This document shows positions 1 through 6,341 of a DNA stretch of 6,530 nt, in pieces (within the stretch, counting starts at the first letter, position 1; each line of letters begins with the position of its first letter). A model generated the notes under the pieces. The model was not told the origin of the DNA, did no database searches, and worked only from the letters and a program-made list of their open reading frames with translations. The stretch is from Porphyromonas sp. (lineage in GTDB: Bacteria; Bacteroidota; Bacteroidia; Bacteroidales; Porphyromonadaceae): the NCBI GenBank assembly GCA_029983505.1, contig JASBZK010000062.1:1-6530 (forward strand), written 5' to 3'. Both the position numbers and the translations under genes were made by a program.

Positions 1-208
1 GTCCTCAATATTCAATCGCATTTTTCCTGCGACGAAAAGGAACGTGGTAGAGACACATCCGGCCAGTGCCATTGCGAGCAATTCAAACGGCTTGGGACCT
101 TCGTCGCTACCCCCGTCTTCTTTTGCTCTGTCGCAGAGAACTTTCGTGTCCTCTATTGTTACTTAGTCTGCCGACGAAGTTTTTCTCGTGTTTGTAGGAT
201 ACTTTCAT
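1..208 (-). pseudogene. OsmC/Ohr-family peroxide-resistance protein, 5' part, apparent frameshift, cut by window edge
   Basis: OsmC-family proteins are small cytoplasmic thiol enzymes that reduce organic hydroperoxides. The ATG at 208-206 opens MKVSYKHEKNFVGRLSNNRGHE and then runs into a TAG at 107-109. A second minus-strand frame, open from 162 to base 1, carries VLCDRAKEDGGSDEGPKP followed by FELLAMALAGC and continues off the edge. The GG-x-D-x-GP-x-P-x-ELL-x-ALxxC pattern is the family signature around the first reactive cysteine. Joining the frames after E22 (codon 145-143) gives GHE-VLCD, which lines up with the usual GHxVxxD of the family and puts the cysteine near residue 51. The join requires removing one base from the T run at 142-144 (A run on the coding strand). 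The second frame has no usable start of its own, and a TAA (165-163) lies just upstream. This could be a real pseudogene or a one-base sequencing error. The C-terminal two thirds are outside the window. The start lies 10 bases after the ferritin stop, so the two are probably co-transcribed. Confidence 0.75.
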
Positions 209-218
209 AATGCTTGTA

Positions 219-704
219 TTATTGGCGTTTGCCCATTCCGTGATCCATAAAGAGGATTCCGGCGTCACCGGAAAGTTTGAGCTTGTCGATGATGTTTGCG
301 AAAGTGGCTTCTTCTTCTGCCTGTTCGTCGATGTATTTGCGGAAGAAGTTTTCGGCATTGTAGTCCTTCTCTTCGATGGCAAGGTCCACGATGGCACGGA
401 TGCGCTTGGTGACCTCTTCTTCGTGCTTGAGGGCTGCTTCGAAGATCTCGAGTACGGAGCCGAATTGATTGGGTACTTCGGCGATGGTCTGCTGGAGGGG
501 ACGCGCGCCGCGTTCGAGGAGGAAGCCTGCCATCTCAGCGGCGTGGGCGATTTCCTCGTTGTGCTGCGCCTTCATCCAGCCTGCGAAGCCTTCAAGGCTG
601 CGGCTTTGGAACTCGTACATCATCGAGAGGTAGATGAAGGCGGATTCCTGTTCGTAGTTCAGTTGCTCATTGATCTTATCGACCAGTTTCTTGCTCAGTT
701 TCAT
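219..704 (-). CDS. ftnA: Non-haem bacterial ferritin (iron storage)
   Basis: This 161-residue cytoplasmic protein oxidises Fe(II) at a di-iron centre and stores Fe(III) mineral inside a 24-subunit shell. Its length matches FtnA-type ferritins (about 160-175 residues). By comparison with E. coli FtnA, the ferroxidase ligands are all present: E18 (in NYEQES), E51 and H54 (in EEIAH), E95 (in KHEEE), and Q128 and E131 (in EQAEEE). E50, E127 and E130 match the third iron site. The sequence is almost entirely helical and has no haem-ligating methionine in the bacterioferritin position, so it is the non-haem type. The ATG at 704-702 gives the standard N-terminus MKLSKKLVDKINEQLN. There is no obvious Shine-Dalgarno sequence, as is usual in Bacteroidota. 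The gene is divergent from the TonB-dependent receptor and is followed 10 bases later by the OsmC-family gene, which suggests an iron/peroxide stress operon. The open frame on the opposite strand is a shadow of this gene. Confidence 0.96.
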   Translation of the reverse strand: MKLSKKLVDKINEQLNYEQESAFIYLSMMYEFQSRSLEGFAGWMKAQHNEEIAHAAEMAGFLLERGARPLQQTIAEVPNQFGSVLEIFEAALKHEEEVTKRIRAIVDLAIEEKDYNAENFFRKYIDEQAEEEATFANIIDKLKLSGDAGILFMDHGMGKRQ

Positions 705-922
705 AAGTGTCTGTATTTCTATGTGAAAATAGTGTCTTGTATAAATGCGGAAGCTTTGCGCTTCGTTGGTATAACCTATGATGGAGCGCTAATGTTCAAA
801 GGATTTGGTGCGTCTCTATTCGTCCGCCTGGTAACAGGAATGTAACAAAAATATGATACCTTTGCACTGACATAAAATAGCTCAACATTCACACATCTTA
901 CATAAAACAAACAAGCTGTAGT
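705..922. other. Divergent intergenic region between ftnA and the TonB-dependent receptor
   Basis: These 218 bases must hold promoters for both directions. Toward the receptor there is one good -7 element (857-864). Toward ferritin the best I can offer is a weak TATTTTCA on the minus strand (732-725), which is one base off the TAnnTTTG consensus and has no -33 partner. An imperfect direct repeat, AGTGTCTGTAT (706-716) and AGTGTCTTGTAT (731-742), sits directly upstream of the ferritin start, the two copies 25 bases apart. A small hairpin, GAAGC-tttgc-GCTTC, lies at 750-764. No gene or structured RNA is recognisable here. Confidence 0.6.
857..864 (+). promoter_or_regulatory. Bacteroidota-type -7 promoter element for the TonB-dependent receptor
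   Basis: TACCTTTG matches the TAnnTTTG -7 consensus of the Bacteroidota housekeeping sigma factor. Transcription would start near 870 and give a leader of roughly 50 bases before the ATG at 923. No TTTG is visible at the expected -33 position (about 832-838). Instead two GTAACA copies (831-836 and 842-847) lie 11 bases apart, one helical turn, just upstream of the -7 element, where an activator could bind. The -7 call is fair; the activator reading is speculative. Confidence 0.5.
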
Positions 923-3571
923 ATGAACAGAAAAGTCGCTTTGATCCTTGCCGCATTTTTGTGCTGTGCAGGTGCGGTTTTAGCTCAAAAGACGTTTACG
1001 GGGACTGTCTACGATAGTGATTCCCGTGAGACGATCCCCGGGGTAAGAGTCTCCGTTGCCGGTCAGCCTTCAGTTGGCACGTTAACCGATCTGAACGGTA
1101 AGTTCTCGATAAAGCTATCCGGAGAGGGTATACTTGTCTTTAACTTTCTTGGATATGCTGAATTGGAAGTCCCTTTCTCTCAGTCCGGTTCCTCCGTACT
1201 GGGAAATATCTACCTCACAGCAGACGCACAGAAACTCGATGAGCTTATCGTAGTGGGTAAAGGTGTCATCGACATTGCTGCCAATCGATTTACTCCCATC
1301 GCCTCCACGGTCGTTAACTCCCTCGAGATTCAGACGAAGGGGATCGGCAACGTTGAGTTCCCGGAGGTGATGAAAAACACCCCTAACGTCTACGTATCCA
1401 ATCAGACCGGTGGTTTTGGGGACAGCAAGATGTTCCTCCGCGGTTTTGACCAATCAAATACCGCGTACCTCCTTAACGGGCAGCCCATCAACGGTATGGA
1501 AGACGGCAATATGTATTGGTCCAACTGGGCGGGTATCGCTGATATCGCCAATGCCATTGACGTACAGCGTGGTCTCGGTTCTTCCAAGCTCGCTATCTCC
1601 TCTGTGGGTGGTACCGTGAATATCGTTACGAAAGCCACGGACCTCAACCGTGGCGGGTTCGTTCGTTTCTTGGGCGGTTATGGCAACTTCTACAAAGGTA
1701 CTTTTGCCTATAACACCGGTCTGATGTCCAACGGCTGGGGCGTCTCCGTGCTGCTTGACGCATGGTATGGTCAGAGAAAATGGAACGACGGCACTCAGGG
1801 AGCCGGTCAGAACTACTTCCTTTCTATTGGGAAGAAAGCAGGCAACCACCTCTTCAACTTCCTCGTCTTTGGCGCTCCTCAATGGCATAACCAGCACTAT
1901 TCAATGCCTCAGGAAGACTATGACAAATACGGCTACAAGTATAATAAGAACTGGGGCTGGTATGACGGTAATGTTCTTAACGAAAGAAAGAACTACTACC
2001 ATAAGCCGGTGATGAACTTCAACTGGGACTGGGACATCAATGACAAAAACTCCCTCTCTACCGTCCTATATGCTTCCTTTGGTCGTGGTGGCGGTACGGG
2101 AAGCTATGGTATGGCCCCGGATTACATTAAAGTCGACGGCAAACCTATGGGTCGTGACGAAAATGGTCAGATTGCTTGGGACTGGATTTCAGGGACTTAC
2201 AATAAGGGTATCTCCGGTGGGTATGGTAAAGGTTATAATGGCACAGCCATTCGCTCTTCTGTGAATAACCACCAGTGGTATGGTCTTGTGACGAACTATT
2301 CTTACAACGATCAGAAGAATTGGTCTCTAAATGCCGGTGCCGATTTCCGTTTCTATCGCGGGGATCACTTCCGCCAAATAGTTGACCTTCTTGGTCTGAA
2401 AGGATGGGATGATGCCACCAAGGATAGATACAAAGGGATGCTTGATAGTGATGGTAAATTCCTTGTTACTCAGACCTACAAAGCTGATCCGTGGAGTGCC
2501 CTTTTCAACTACGCGGATAAGAATACTGCAGTGGCGTACAACAACGGTGAGTGGATCAATTACCAAGGCGTCTTTGGTCAGGCAGAGTACCACAATAATC
2601 GCTTTACGACCTTTCTACAAGGTGCTGTATCCAATCAGACTTACCAAAAGTCGGACGACTTCAAGACGGCGGGCGAAAAGTCGGGCGTGTACAACCGTAT
2701 TGGCTTCAATATCAAAGGTGGCGGCTCGGTAAACCTCGGAACGGACTATAACCATAAACTCTTCCTTAACGCAGGCTACTACTCCCGTCAGCCATTCCTC
2801 GACAGTATGTTCGAGTATGGGACTATGGAACCCCGCAAACAGGCTGTTGAGAACGAAAAGATTTTTGGTGTAGAAGCCGGTTACTCTGTCAAGCTTCCCG
2901 GCTACACGACGATCAACTTGAATGCCTACTACACCTCTTGGGCAAATAGGTTCGTAAGCTTTGGTGCAAGAGATTATACCACTCCGAATACCAAACAGCT
3001 CCTACAGAGTGCAGGTTTCCGACTCTATGATGTGACGCAGGTACATAAGGGCGTGGAATTGGAAGTGAAATCACAGCCAACCGACAACTGGATGTTCCGT
3101 GGCTATGGCACTTACGGAGATTGGCGCTACTCAGGAACGACTCCGGTGGACATCATCGACGAACAGCAAGGGAATACGGTAGTTGATAAAATAGATGTAA
3201 CCCTCTCTGGAACCAAGATCGGTGGCGCTCCTCAGGCAACCTTGGGTCTCGGTACGGAGTATAAGTATGGCGGCTTCAAGATTTATGCCGACTACAATCA
3301 GTACTTCAACCTCTACGGCATTGTAAATATCACTGATGTGGCAAAAGCGTCCGTAAATGGCGAGAAGTATCAATCCGACAAACTCAATAACTACGGTCTC
3401 GTGGATATGGGCGCGCAGTACCGCCTGCCGTTCTCCGGTCGTCAGGCTCTGCTTTTCCGCGCTAACGTTTATAACCTGCTTAATACTCGCTATATCTCCA
3501 CGAAAGATAATTACGGCGTTTACTACGGATCAGGCTTGACGTTTAATGCCAGCGTGACTTATCAGTTTTAA
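923..3571 (+). CDS. TonB-dependent outer-membrane receptor with carboxypeptidase-D-like N-terminal domain, ligand unknown
   Basis: This 882-residue outer-membrane protein takes up a ligand using energy from TonB-ExbB-ExbD. Residues 1-21 are a signal peptide with a hydrophobic core and a VLA|Q cleavage site. Residues ~24-100 are a carboxypeptidase-D regulatory-like beta domain (FTGTVYDSDSRETIPGVRV and TDLNGKFSIKL). A TonB-box-like segment, DELIVVGKG, spans 106-114. The plug is at ~122-238, with FLRGFDQSNTAYLLNGQPIN, MYWSNWAGIADI, VQRGLGSSK and GGTVNIVTK. The beta barrel runs from ~240 to 882, contains NVYNLLNTRY, and ends VTYQF with the C-terminal phenylalanine expected for Bam-dependent insertion. 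The YWSNWAG plug motif is one I recall from a broad Bacteroidota receptor group lacking a fixed substrate. No SusD-like lipoprotein follows, so I do not call it SusC. Divergence from ferritin hints at iron or haem but proves nothing. The ATG at 923 directly precedes the signal peptide and has no Shine-Dalgarno sequence. The gene appears monocistronic, with its own terminator. Confidence 0.93.
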   Translation: MNRKVALILAAFLCCAGAVLAQKTFTGTVYDSDSRETIPGVRVSVAGQPSVGTLTDLNGKFSIKLSGEGILVFNFLGYAELEVPFSQSGSSVLGNIYLTADAQKLDELIVVGKGVIDIAANRFTPIASTVVNSLEIQTKGIGNVEFPEVMKNTPNVYVSNQTGGFGDSKMFLRGFDQSNTAYLLNGQPINGMEDGNMYWSNWAGIADIANAIDVQRGLGSSKLAISSVGGTVNIVTKATDLNRGGFVRFLGGYGNFYKGTFAYNTGLMSNGWGVSVLLDAWYGQRKWNDGTQGAGQNYFLSIGKKAGNHLFNFLVFGAPQWHNQHYSMPQEDYDKYGYKYNKNWGWYDGNVLNERKNYYHKPVMNFNWDWDINDKNSLSTVLYASFGRGGGTGSYGMAPDYIKVDGKPMGRDENGQIAWDWISGTYNKGISGGYGKGYNGTAIRSSVNNHQWYGLVTNYSYNDQKNWSLNAGADFRFYRGDHFRQIVDLLGLKGWDDATKDRYKGMLDSDGKFLVTQTYKADPWSALFNYADKNTAVAYNNGEWINYQGVFGQAEYHNNRFTTFLQGAVSNQTYQKSDDFKTAGEKSGVYNRIGFNIKGGGSVNLGTDYNHKLFLNAGYYSRQPFLDSMFEYGTMEPRKQAVENEKIFGVEAGYSVKLPGYTTINLNAYYTSWANRFVSFGARDYTTPNTKQLLQSAGFRLYDVTQVHKGVELEVKSQPTDNWMFRGYGTYGDWRYSGTTPVDIIDEQQGNTVVDKIDVTLSGTKIGGAPQATLGLGTEYKYGGFKIYADYNQYFNLYGIVNITDVAKASVNGEKYQSDKLNNYGLVDMGAQYRLPFSGRQALLFRANVYNLLNTRYISTKDNYGVYYGSGLTFNASVTYQF

Positions 3572-3640
3572 CCCTATGGCTTGGCGGATGAAGAGGCAAG
3601 TATAGGCACATAGAAGCATCTCCCAAGCACGTATTACTTT

Positions 3641-3686
3641 AGCAAGGATTTCGGCTTAATGCCGAAGTCCTTGCTTTTTTCTTTTT
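3641..3686 (+). terminator. Rho-independent terminator of the TonB-dependent receptor gene
   Basis: The arms AGCAAGGATTTCGGC (3641-3655) and GCCGAAGTCCTTGCT (3661-3675) pair over 15 positions with a single G-T wobble around the loop TTAAT. The hairpin is followed by a T-rich tract, TTTTTT-C-TTTTT, up to 3686. It begins 69 bases after the receptor stop codon and shows that the receptor is not co-transcribed with groES. Confidence 0.93.
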
Positions 3687-3946
3687 AAGGGAGGGGTGGA
3701 GGAAGGTCTTGGTACGGCCGGGGCGGTCGGCTCGGTCTGTATGGGATGGAAAAGGGGTATAGGTCGAGAGGATCGTCTCGGTACGTGCGAGATTTACCCC
3801 TCCGTTGTGCCAAGGTTTGCTCCGCCACCGGATACGCTTTACCCCGTCTCTTGGCGCGATTTGTCTTGTCTTTTGGACGTGACAGCCTCGTCTGACAGAG
3901 TCCTGGGGGCTTTCCGTCTGCTTGGTAAGAAATCCGGGTACTTATT
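3687..3946. other. Gene-free G+C-rich stretch upstream of the groES promoter region
   Basis: I find no supportable gene here. Frames of 98 codons (minus) and 126 codons (plus) cross it, but their translations are rich in Arg, Pro, Ser and Gly, show no recognisable fold, and do not respect the neighbouring terminator. The stretch starts purine-rich on the plus strand (3687-3706). It contains a three-part alternating repeat: CGAGA (3765-3769), TCTCG (3776-3780) and CGAGA (3788-3792). The middle copy can pair with either flank. A small RNA or a decayed gene cannot be excluded from sequence alone. Confidence 0.5.
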
Positions 3947-3980
3947 TTTGACAGAAAGGGAGTTTGGCACGGAATTTTCA
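3947..3980 (+). promoter_or_regulatory. Candidate groESL promoter (two competing readings)
   Basis: Two readings overlap. In the Bacteroidota housekeeping reading, TTTG (3947-3950) is a -33 element and GAATTTTC (3972-3979), 21 bases later, is a degraded -7 element matching four of the six fixed positions. In the sigma-54 reading, TTGGCACG (3964-3971) is a perfect -24 element and TTTCA (3976-3980) lies at the exact spacing of the -12 element, but it has T in place of the important G of TTGCA. Either would start transcription near 3985-3992 and leave a groES leader of about 90 bases. I see no CIRCE (HrcA) inverted repeat. Confidence 0.35.
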
Positions 3981-3992
3981 TCTCCTATTGGT

Positions 3993-4017
3993 GAACCCGG
4001 GGCGGGTGCAGAACCCG
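3993..4017 (+). repeat. Alternating short inverted repeats in the presumed groES leader
   Basis: The heptamer GAACCCG occurs at 3993-3999 and 4011-4017. Between the copies lies CGGGT (4003-4007), which can pair with ACCCG on its left (3995-3999, loop GGG) or on its right (4013-4017, loop GCAGA). The two small hairpins exclude each other. If transcription starts upstream, they fall at the start of the leader; otherwise this could be a protein-binding site. Stems of only five base pairs can arise by chance. Confidence 0.4.
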
Positions 4018-4078
4018 ACACCGAGATGGCAATAAACATTCAATACAACATATACATAAAACATTCACTCGAATAGTT

Positions 4079-4351
4079 ATGAACATCAAACCTCTTTCTG
4101 ACCGCGTACTCGTTCGCCCCGCTGAGGCCGAACAAAAGACCGCTTCCGGCATCATCATCCCCGATACCGCCAAGGAAAAACCCCTCCAGGGCGAAGTGAT
4201 CGCCGTGGGACACGGCACCAAGGACGAAGAAATGGTCCTCAAAGCCGGTGACCGCGTCCTCTATGGCAAGTATGCCGGCACCGAGATCCAACTCGATGGC
4301 GAAAAGTACCTCATTATGAAGCAGAGCGACGTCTTTGCGGTCATCGGTTAA
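4079..4351 (+). CDS. groES: Co-chaperonin GroES (Hsp10)
   Basis: GroES is the lid of the GroEL chamber: seven subunits cap one ring when ATP is bound and enclose the folding substrate in the cytoplasm. The product has 90 residues, slightly shorter than the 97 of E. coli. It opens with the family N-terminus MNIKPLSDRVLVRPAEAE. The GroEL-binding mobile loop spans residues ~16-35, with the hydrophobic contact tripeptide I25-I26-I27 in ASGIIIPDTA. GEVIAVGHG, LKAGDRVLYGKYAG and the C-terminal YLIMKQSDVFAVIG are the usual beta-barrel segments. The ATG at 4079 has no Shine-Dalgarno sequence but gives exactly the family start. The stop is 47 bases before groEL with no terminator between, so the two form an operon. 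Codon choice leans to C-ending codons, as in groEL, which suggests high expression. The identification is secure. Confidence 0.98.
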   Translation: MNIKPLSDRVLVRPAEAEQKTASGIIIPDTAKEKPLQGEVIAVGHGTKDEEMVLKAGDRVLYGKYAGTEIQLDGEKYLIMKQSDVFAVIG

Positions 4352-4398
4352 GGAGACATTCCACTCATACTTAGACACATATATAGATACATCATATC

Positions 4399-6033
4399 AT
4401 GGCAAAACAGATTAAATTCGATACCGAAGCACGCGCCCTCCTCAAGAACGGCGTGGATCAGCTTGCTAATGCCGTCAAGGCAACCCTCGGTCCCAAAGGC
4501 CGCAATGTTATTTTGGACAAAAAGTTCGGTGCCCCCCACATCACGAAGGACGGCGTCTCGGTCGCTAAGGAAATAGAGCTCGAAGACCCGTTTGAAAATA
4601 TGGGCGCTCAGCTCGTCCGCGAAGTCGCTTCCAAGACCAATGACGACGCGGGCGACGGTACCACGACGGCTACCGTGCTCGCTCAGAGCATCATCGGCGT
4701 GGGACTCAAAAACGTCACTGCAGGCGCAAGCCCCATGGACTTGAAGCGCGGCATCGACAAGGCCGTAGCCGCCATCGTGGCAGACCTCAAGAAGCAGAGC
4801 GTGGAAGTGGGCGACGACCTCGCCAAGATTGAGCACGTGGCCAAGATCTCTGCCAATGGTGACGAAGAGATCGGTAAGCTCATCGCCGAAGCCATGGGTA
4901 AGGTGAAGAAAGAAGGCGTCATCACGGTCGAAGAAGCCAAGAGCACAGAGACCACGGTCGATATCGTAGAGGGTATGCAGTTTGACAAGGGCTATGTTTC
5001 GCCCTATTTTGTCACCAATACCGAAAAGATGACGGTAGAGTTCGAAAACCCCTACATCCTTATCTTTGACAAAAAGATCTCTGCCCTCAAAGACATCCTC
5101 TCTATCCTCGAAGAAGTCATCAAGACCGGTCGTCCGCTCCTCCTCATCGCAGAAGACGTAGAGAGCGAAGCCCTCGCCACCCTCGTCGTGAACCGTCTCC
5201 GCGGTTCCCTCAAGATCGCTGCCGTGAAGGCTCCCGGCTTCGGCGACCGCCGCAAAGCAATGCTCGAAGACATCGCCATCCTCACGGGCGGTACCGTCAT
5301 CAGCGAAGAGACCGGTCTCCAGCTCTCCAACGCTACCATGGATATGCTCGGTACGGCCGAAAAAGTCACCATCGACAAGGACCACACCACGATCGTGAAT
5401 GGTGCCGGCTCGCCCGAAGACATCAAGGCGCGCGTAGCGACCATCAAGGCTCAGATCGAAGCCACCTCCAGTGACTACGACCGCGAAAAGCTCCAGGAAC
5501 GCCTCGCCAAACTCGCGGGCGGTGTGGCTGTCCTCTACGTAGGCGCCGCTTCCGAAGTGGAAATGAAAGAAAAGAAAGACCGTGTGGAAGACGCCCTCTC
5601 CGCTACCCGTGCAGCCATCGAAGAAGGTACCGTGCCCGGCGGCGGTGTAGCTTACATCCGCGCAAGTCACGTGCTTGACGACCTGAAGGGCGAGACCCCC
5701 GATGAGCAGACCGGTATCGAGATCATCCACCGCGCGATCGAAGAACCGCTTCGCCAGATCGTTGCTAACGCCGGCAAGGAAGGCGCTGTCGTGGTACAGA
5801 AAGTGCGCGAAGGTGAGGGCGACTTCGGCTACAACGCCCGTCTGGATAAGTTCGAGAACCTCATCTCCGCGGGTGTCATCGACCCGACCAAGGTGGCGCG
5901 TGTGGCTCTTGAAAACGCCGCTTCCATCGCCGGTATGTTCCTCACCACCGAAGTGGTCATCACCGACCTCCCGGAGAAGACCCCCGCAGTTGACCCTGCG
6001 GCTATGGCAGGTGGCATGGGCGGTATGATGTAA
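4399..6033 (+). CDS. groEL: Chaperonin GroEL (Hsp60)
   Basis: GroEL is the ATP-driven double-ring chaperonin that folds cytoplasmic proteins with GroES. The 544 residues are full length (E. coli 548). The ATP site has the TLGPKGRNV loop (29-37) and DGTTT (86-90). The catalytic aspartate is D398 in VEDALSATRAA, followed by the nucleotide-binding PGGG loop. The N- and C-terminal thirds form the equatorial domain and the middle (roughly 190-375) is the apical domain, with DRRKAMLEDIAILTGG present. The tail ends GGMGGMM, the flexible repeat that projects into the cavity. All key residues are intact. Long blocks such as LVREVASKTNDDAGDGTTT resemble Porphyromonas GroEL as I remember it. The start MAKQIKFDTEARALL is the family standard. 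Strong preference for C-ending codons suggests very high expression. That bias also creates a long open frame on the opposite strand, which I regard as spurious. Confidence 0.99.
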   Translation: MAKQIKFDTEARALLKNGVDQLANAVKATLGPKGRNVILDKKFGAPHITKDGVSVAKEIELEDPFENMGAQLVREVASKTNDDAGDGTTTATVLAQSIIGVGLKNVTAGASPMDLKRGIDKAVAAIVADLKKQSVEVGDDLAKIEHVAKISANGDEEIGKLIAEAMGKVKKEGVITVEEAKSTETTVDIVEGMQFDKGYVSPYFVTNTEKMTVEFENPYILIFDKKISALKDILSILEEVIKTGRPLLLIAEDVESEALATLVVNRLRGSLKIAAVKAPGFGDRRKAMLEDIAILTGGTVISEETGLQLSNATMDMLGTAEKVTIDKDHTTIVNGAGSPEDIKARVATIKAQIEATSSDYDREKLQERLAKLAGGVAVLYVGAASEVEMKEKKDRVEDALSATRAAIEEGTVPGGGVAYIRASHVLDDLKGETPDEQTGIEIIHRAIEEPLRQIVANAGKEGAVVVQKVREGEGDFGYNARLDKFENLISAGVIDPTKVARVALENAASIAGMFLTTEVVITDLPEKTPAVDPAAMAGGMGGMM

Positions 6034-6057
6034 TTCAGCCCCACATAACAAATTCCC

Positions 6058-6094
6058 AAAAAGGGTGTGCCGAAAGTCTCGGCGCACCCTTTTT
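6058..6094 (+). terminator. Strong rho-independent terminator of groESL, possibly bidirectional
   Basis: The arms AAAAAGGGTGTGCCGA (6058-6073) and TCGGCGCACCCTTTTT (6079-6094) pair over 16 positions with one G-T wobble around the loop AAGTC. The five T bases follow the G+C stem on the plus strand and five A bases precede it, so it could also stop transcription arriving from the right. It begins 24 bases after the groEL stop. Confidence 0.93.
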
Positions 6095-6119
6095 CTGAGA
6101 CTTTTGCATAGCACCCCAT

Positions 6120-6341
6120 CTGCTGCGTTCCTATCGGCATTCGGGCTTGGCCGTGTACGTGTAAGCCCCCTAAGAGGGTGTGTCAAAAGTGTTTTGTGGA
6201 GCAAAACACTGGACACAGCCTCGGAGGTGTGTATAAAGATTAGATTGAAATGCAAGGGATTGCTATGATTGGGGCTGAGGGCGACGGGAGTGTACTCTGG
6301 TACTCTTGGCCGTGTCCCGAATGCCGATAGCAACCCAGCAG
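6120..6341. repeat. 26-base inverted-repeat pair containing TATCGGCATTCGGG
   Basis: The left arm (6120-6145) and right arm (6316-6341) are reverse complements at 24 of 26 positions, with the shared core CTATCGGCATTCGGG. The 11-mer CTTGGCCGTGT adjoins both cores (6146-6156 and 6305-6315) but in the same orientation, so it is inverted relative to its core in one arm. This suggests two copies of a dispersed repeat in opposite orientation with a local rearrangement. Confidence 0.7.
6174..6222. repeat. 49-base near-perfect hairpin with insertion-sequence-like ends
   Basis: AGTGTTTTG (6188-6196) and CAAAACACT (6202-6210) form a perfect 9-base-pair inner stem with loop TGGAG. GAGGGTGTGTC (6174-6184) and GACACAGCCTC (6212-6222) form an outer stem with 10 of 11 pairs. 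Only an AAA/G internal loop separates them. The GAGG...CCTC ends look like two insertion-sequence termini brought together by deletion of the interior. Confidence 0.7.

Noticed and set aside
210..845. A 211-codon plus-strand open frame over ferritin
   Set aside because: It is antisense to a complete ferritin with all metal ligands, and the translation has no family resemblance.
936..990. Possible lipoprotein signal in the receptor (Cys14-Cys15 in the signal peptide)
   Set aside because: The residues before the cysteines (AAFL) do not form a lipobox, and VLA|Q at 21/22 is a normal signal peptidase I site.
923..3571. SusC-type glycan transporter
   Set aside because: The receptor shares the N-terminal domain, but no SusD-like gene or glycoside hydrolase is present, and a terminator follows the gene directly.
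3685..4076. Open frames of 98 (minus) and 126 (plus) codons between the receptor and groES
   Set aside because: They are low-complexity, basic and proline/serine-rich, with no signal peptide or domain. Together they cross the likely groES promoter and leader and overlap each other on opposite strands.
3947..4078. CIRCE/HrcA operator upstream of groES
   Set aside because: I searched by eye for TTAGCACTC and GAGTGCTAA and found neither half.
4349..4355. AAGGAG just after groES as a Shine-Dalgarno site for groEL
   Set aside because: It lies about 45 bases before the groEL ATG, too far to position a ribosome.
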